Positions 60,604 to 64,000 of a stretch of 64,000 nt of DNA are shown here, piece after piece. The notes below the pieces were generated by a model that worked only from the letters and a program-made list of their open reading frames with translations, was not told the DNA's origin and searched no databases. Source of the stretch: Paraescarpia echinospica (Eukaryota > Annelida > Polychaeta > Sabellida > Siboglinidae); contig CM034531.1 of NCBI GenBank assembly GCA_020002185.1, forward strand, positions 47,868,319 through 47,932,318, written 5' to 3'. The position numbers and the translations under genes are program-made. How positions within the stretch are numbered: position 1 is the stretch's first letter; each line of letters starts with the position of its first letter.

Positions 60604-61350
60604 ATGTATCGGTCGATCTATCCGGCTCTGACCATGTGTGTGCGTGCGTTGTAGCTGATTTCACAGTGTGGTGTGACAATCATTTCCTAGACCTGAACGT
60701 TCGTAAAACTGAAGAAATCATAACAGATTTTAGGAAAAATCCCACTCCTCCCAAGAGACTATTCATTAATCGAGCGTGTGTAAGGAGAGTAGATGAATAA
60801 GTATCTCGGCACTATCATTGGTGCAAAGCTCACATTTGGTGAAAATACAGCGGTACTTAACAGAAAGCTGTATTTCTTACGCAAACTCAGGTCACCCAAT
60901 GTCAGCACACATGTTCTACAAACCTTCTACATATGCTACCTAGAAAGCTCTATTACATTTGGGTTTCTCGTGTGGTACGGCGGCCTGAGTATCGTGCATC
61001 GCAACACTCTGGCACGAACAGTCAGGGTTAGTGGCAAGGTGGTGGGGAAAAGCAGACCAGTCTAGAGGATCTATACAGGCAACGGGCAGAGAGAAAAGGA
61101 AGGAATGTCTCCTCAGACCCCGAACATCCCCTGTTTCCATGCTATAAACTACTTCCTCCTGGCCGCCGCTTTCAACTCCCTCACAGCAAATTGAACCGCA
61201 CTCGAAACTCTTTTGTTCCCTCGTCAATAAGGCTAATGAACTGACCTTCGTTCCCCTCCATCTCTGCCAGTATGACACTGAGTGAGCCTGAGATGATTTG
61301 TGAGATGATTTAACTTTTTTAAACTGTTGTATCTTATTTAACACATTTAA
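60604..61350 (+). mobile_element. Rex1-like LINE, RT 3' part and tail
   Basis: Codes for CDNHFLDLNVRKTEEIITDF, EYKYLGTIIGAKLTF, NRKLYFLRKLRS, LQTFYICYLESSITFGFLVW and, after a frame change, RRFQLPHSKLNRTRNSF then SSIRLMN. A 3'UTR with TTTAACACATTTAACTTA repeats ends about 61350, where THAP exon sequence begins. Upstream FADD is absent, so it is 5' truncated. Confidence 0.8.
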
Positions 61351-61359
61351 CTTATTTAT

Positions 61360-61744
61360 TTAACCGATATAACTTTTATTAACTACTTGTCCGCGGATAG
61401 GACCAGCACAGATGGGGCAGCACTCAAACATTTCCATGAGTTTGTTGTGGAAGACAATACATTTCTTCTCGGACACAACATATGTACAACACTCACTCGT
61501 TTCTTCAGTTGCCAGACCATCTCTGATCTCTTCTTCTTCAGCTTCAAAGAACGACCAGTCTGACGTCTTGTAGTCGGGGTCCTTGGTATCTCGGCATGGT
61601 TTGATGGGGCTGACTGCGTCTGCGTCGATCTCTGGGGTCGGCTTCTTTGTTTTCTTGGGAGTGCTCATCACGGCTGGCACAATGTCAGTCATAGTGAATG
61701 GGCTAATCTGTGTGGCAGTATCCACCATCAGGTAGTATTTATAC
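61360..61744 (-). CDS. THAP-type protein, exon 3 (CPIC region)
   Basis: The exon begins after a TTCATACAG acceptor and continues the previous exon in phase (codon AG/G). It codes for YKYYLMVDTATQISPF, a Lys/Pro/acidic linker, and KCIVFHNKLMEMFECCPICA. A CxxC pair after a KLxELF-type helix is typical of the mid-region of invertebrate THAP-associated proteins. The frame runs to a stop at 61360, exactly where Rex1-like sequence starts. The original exon may have ended at a GTAGTT donor near 61385, or the gene may be truncated here. Confidence 0.6.
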
Positions 61745-62111
61745 CTGTATGAAAAGCACAATATGAATAATTGATTCTGGTATACAGAAAGAGGAGACTT
61801 GATCAATGTTTATAGAATTCTCAATAGCATCGATGGTATCAACAAAGAGGACCTCTTCACAATCACCACTTACTGCACGAGACCAGAACAAAAACCTTAC
61901 AAAACACCCAGCAATCTAGACATCAGAACACGTCTCCATTTTACAAAGCATCTTCCAAGAGTGGAATAACCTTCCACAGCAAAACATCCTTGCCATCAAG
62001 TGGTTTATATTGTGCAGACACTGTCCGAGACTCGGGAACGAACTCTCTGACACATTATTTATGTAATGATATAAAACAGAAATGACAACTACACTACTCA
62101 CAAATACTAAC

Positions 62112-62281
62112 CTTTTGTACAAAGTTTTGTATGGTTTCAAGGCTGTCATTTGGATGCCTCGATCTACTGTCGCTGTCACATCAGTTTGACAAGCCACACC
62201 TTGTGTGTGGTTGGTGGGTGGTTGTGACTGATCTGGCTCGGGAGCGACTGCGTATGAAGGCGGCTCATTGTCTTGCATCAA
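62112..62281 (-). CDS. THAP-type protein, exon 2
   Basis: Acceptor TTTCACCAG, donor GGTTAGT. It codes for LMQDNEPPSYAVAPEPDQSQ, then GVACQTDVT and RGIQMT followed by PYKTLYKR. Repeated 'QTD/GIQ' words are usual between the THAP finger and the CxxC region in such proteins. Confidence 0.6.
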
Positions 62282-62578
62282 CTGGTGAAAGAAATAAACA
62301 TGATGTGGAGCGTTGATCAATATATAGGTTAACGACTTTGTGATGCTGTTGTTGGCATCTGCGAATAAAGCAATTATTATTAATTACACAACGATGTATA
62401 TAATTAATTAGCAACATGACAGTCAGTTTCCCCAAATATTTTTAGCATGGTAGGCCTTTTTGAAATTTGTTAGTCTATCAGCGAAACACCAAACCAGGAA
62501 TATATGTCAGTGTCAATTTTTAATAATTATTGTCAAACTGATTATCATTTTGTTGTATCATGTCATGGAATTTCTCTT

Positions 62579-62984
62579 TCAATTTCGGGTTTTGCAGAAA
62601 ATTCTGCTTCGTTTGAGTTGGGGTTGCGCCGGCAGATGTGTAGTTGCAGGGGCTGAGGCTGTTCGTTTCATTAGTCCTACGGCTACGTGTAGTTGAGGGT
62701 GGATTGTCGGAACCCTGCCAGGCAACAGAGTTATTTTCCGATTTAGTACACCTCCTGACAATTCAACCATCCTAAGGGCTTCCACACTGTAGCAGTCCGG
62801 CGAGAAATGGGCTTCGCGCACGACAGCTTTGGGTTTGTGAGCGGGTGATTTAAAGTCTGCCATCTTCACGCTCACAAAACGTATCCATTGCCGCCGAAAA
62901 CCTCCAGCCTTCGGGAACTCGTGAAGCGCGTGTTCTGTTTTTGTTTGTGTTGTCACAATAGTATACAACACAACGCTTAAACAT
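62579..62984 (-). pseudogene. THAP-type protein, exon 1 with frameshifted THAP zinc finger
   Basis: THAP fingers are C2CH DNA-binding domains of host genes and P-element-type transposases. From ATG at 62984 the frame gives MFKRCVVYYCDNTNKN (first Cys pair). A one-base shift in the A-rich stretch near 62938 is then needed to continue with LHEFPKAGGFRRQWIRFV, HFSPDCY and GRVPTI, all THAP landmarks (Pro, Trp, the AVPTIF-like end). The third zinc ligand, three residues before the His, is Arg instead of Cys. Frameshift and lost ligand together indicate a non-functional finger unless the shift is a sequence error. The donor linking to exon 2 is uncertain. Confidence 0.7.
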
Positions 62985-63279
62985 CGCGAATTTAGGAAAA
63001 AACAAGAGAGATTTACGGAATTTAAAACATGGCGTTTGGGTGATAATAGTAGATGTTGCCATGCAAATTTCCCATACCAGATTTGGTTCTAGGTGTGACG
63101 TCAGCTGCAGAGGTCTTTTCGTTCCTGAAATATTATGGGGTAAAAAGCGCATCAGAATTGGGAGTGTTTTAAACATATTTATGTTAAAACATTGGATTTA
63201 AAATTATTTTACCATCGATTATATTTTATCCAGACAATATTCTATATATTTAAGATACAAAAAGACTAAACTTGATTCA
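62985..63279. other. Upstream region of the THAP-type gene
   Basis: Contains AAAACATGGCG (63029 region, plus strand) but no convincing promoter motif. Confidence 0.3.
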
Positions 63280-64000
63280 ATTCGTATCCTTTCACCATAA
63301 GGGTGTACAGCAGTCTACCTCACTAGTAGATTACATCAAGATAGGAGTAAATTTAAGTCTGCAATTAATTAAGGTCAACAAGCCAGAGTAGAATCAGTTC
63401 CCCACTAATTGACACTGTTTGACACAGATGATGCTTAATGCACATAAATGGGATAATATGTCGACTTATACTCACCGAGTACCAAATGTTATATAATAAC
63501 GTCAAATTGAATGCCAGAGAACCCTTTTAATAAAGCTAGAGTTGGTCGGCATAGGCCCACTCACAACTGAGTGAATAATCCACTCCAGCTAGCCCAAGTC
63601 CAGTCAGTGTAGCTACATTATGAACTGATGAATATTCTCAGTAATATGTTGACATGTTGTAGTGACAGCGAATATTTCAGTCATTAGTTGCAACACAGTA
63701 TGATTCAAACCCGCTCAAATCACCAAGAAATTTACATCTACATTCCACTGCAAGTGCACAATAGTGAATTGTTTCTACCTTCCTTAGGTACGTTATTTAG
63801 ATTCTGATGTACTTGTGATCTAGGTTTCTTGTTGACCCAATTCTTACTCCGTAATCCTTCACTATAAAGGTGTCCAACAGTCTATCCCAATAGTAGATTA
63901 TATCAGGGGAGGAGCAAAGTCTGCAATTATTTACAGTCAACAAGCCAGAGGGACAGCAGTGTTCCCTCAACAGGTACTGTTTCACACATATGTTTATGAT
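63280..64000. repeat. Tandem repeat, about 570-bp unit (cluster 2)
   Basis: Same unit and orientation as 53990-55650: CCTTTCACCATAAGGGTGTA at 63289 and CTTCACTATAAAGGTGTCC at about 63858, with AAGCTAGAGTTGGTCGGCAT, CTCAAATCACCAAGAAATTT and TTATTTAGATTCTGATGTAC between. It continues past the window end. Confidence 0.85.

Overview
This is a eukaryotic, AT-rich, repeat-dense window. Coding is interrupted by GT..AG introns, many families of non-LTR retrotransposon (LINE) are in different stages of decay, and there are tRNA-derived SINEs, short DNA transposons and long microsatellites. The HSC70 tail (GGMP repeats ending EEVD), the CR1/Rex1/RTE/Jockey-like LINE mix, the pogo-type transposase and the THAP and P2RX7-domain genes suit a marine invertebrate, most likely a lophotrochozoan (mollusc/brachiopod/annelid grade). 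No single feature proves the phylum.

Layout. 1-0.6 kb: CR1-like reverse transcriptase fragment (minus). 1.8-9.95 kb: the one clearly intact conserved gene, a cytosolic heat shock cognate 70 (minus strand; five coding exons coding for 655 aa, plus a predicted 5'UTR exon, TATA box and heat shock element). A complete non-autonomous hAT element with an 8-bp target duplication sits in its first coding intron. 10-19 kb: LINE tails, an isolated dense heat-shock-element/CRE cluster, a nested tandem-repeat array (about 105-bp and 110-bp units), MITE-like elements and an inverted pair of repeats. 19-21.2 kb: a pogo/Tigger-type transposase (minus) with a recognisable intron. 22.3-24 kb: a fold-back element with arms of about 325 bp. 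24.4-49.1 kb: four exons of a small secreted cysteine-rich peptide family (24.4, 36.0, 38.4 and 48.9 kb) with invariant cysteine spacing, scattered among nested LINEs, SINEs and MITEs. Two further homologous exons (42.9 and 51.1 kb) may be related. 45.9-46.5 kb is a 600-bp AC tract, and 49.8-50.7 kb is GA-rich.

54-64 kb: two clusters of a tandem repeat of about 570-600 bp, in the same orientation, flank a region with two converging host-like genes. One is a decayed P2RX7-intracellular-domain protein (plus, 55.9-57.2 kb). The other is a THAP-domain protein (minus, 63.0 to 57.5 kb) whose middle is filled by RTE, Jockey/CR1-type and Rex1-like LINE fragments; both carry frameshifts or lost zinc ligands.

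How it works together: apart from HSC70 there is no operon-like or pathway organisation. The most interesting unexplained signal is the cysteine-rich peptide family, which looks like a dispersed cluster of paralogues of one secreted, probably helical-hairpin, disulphide-rich peptide with a signal peptide split by an intron. Exon boundaries are inferred by eye from splice consensus and protein continuity.
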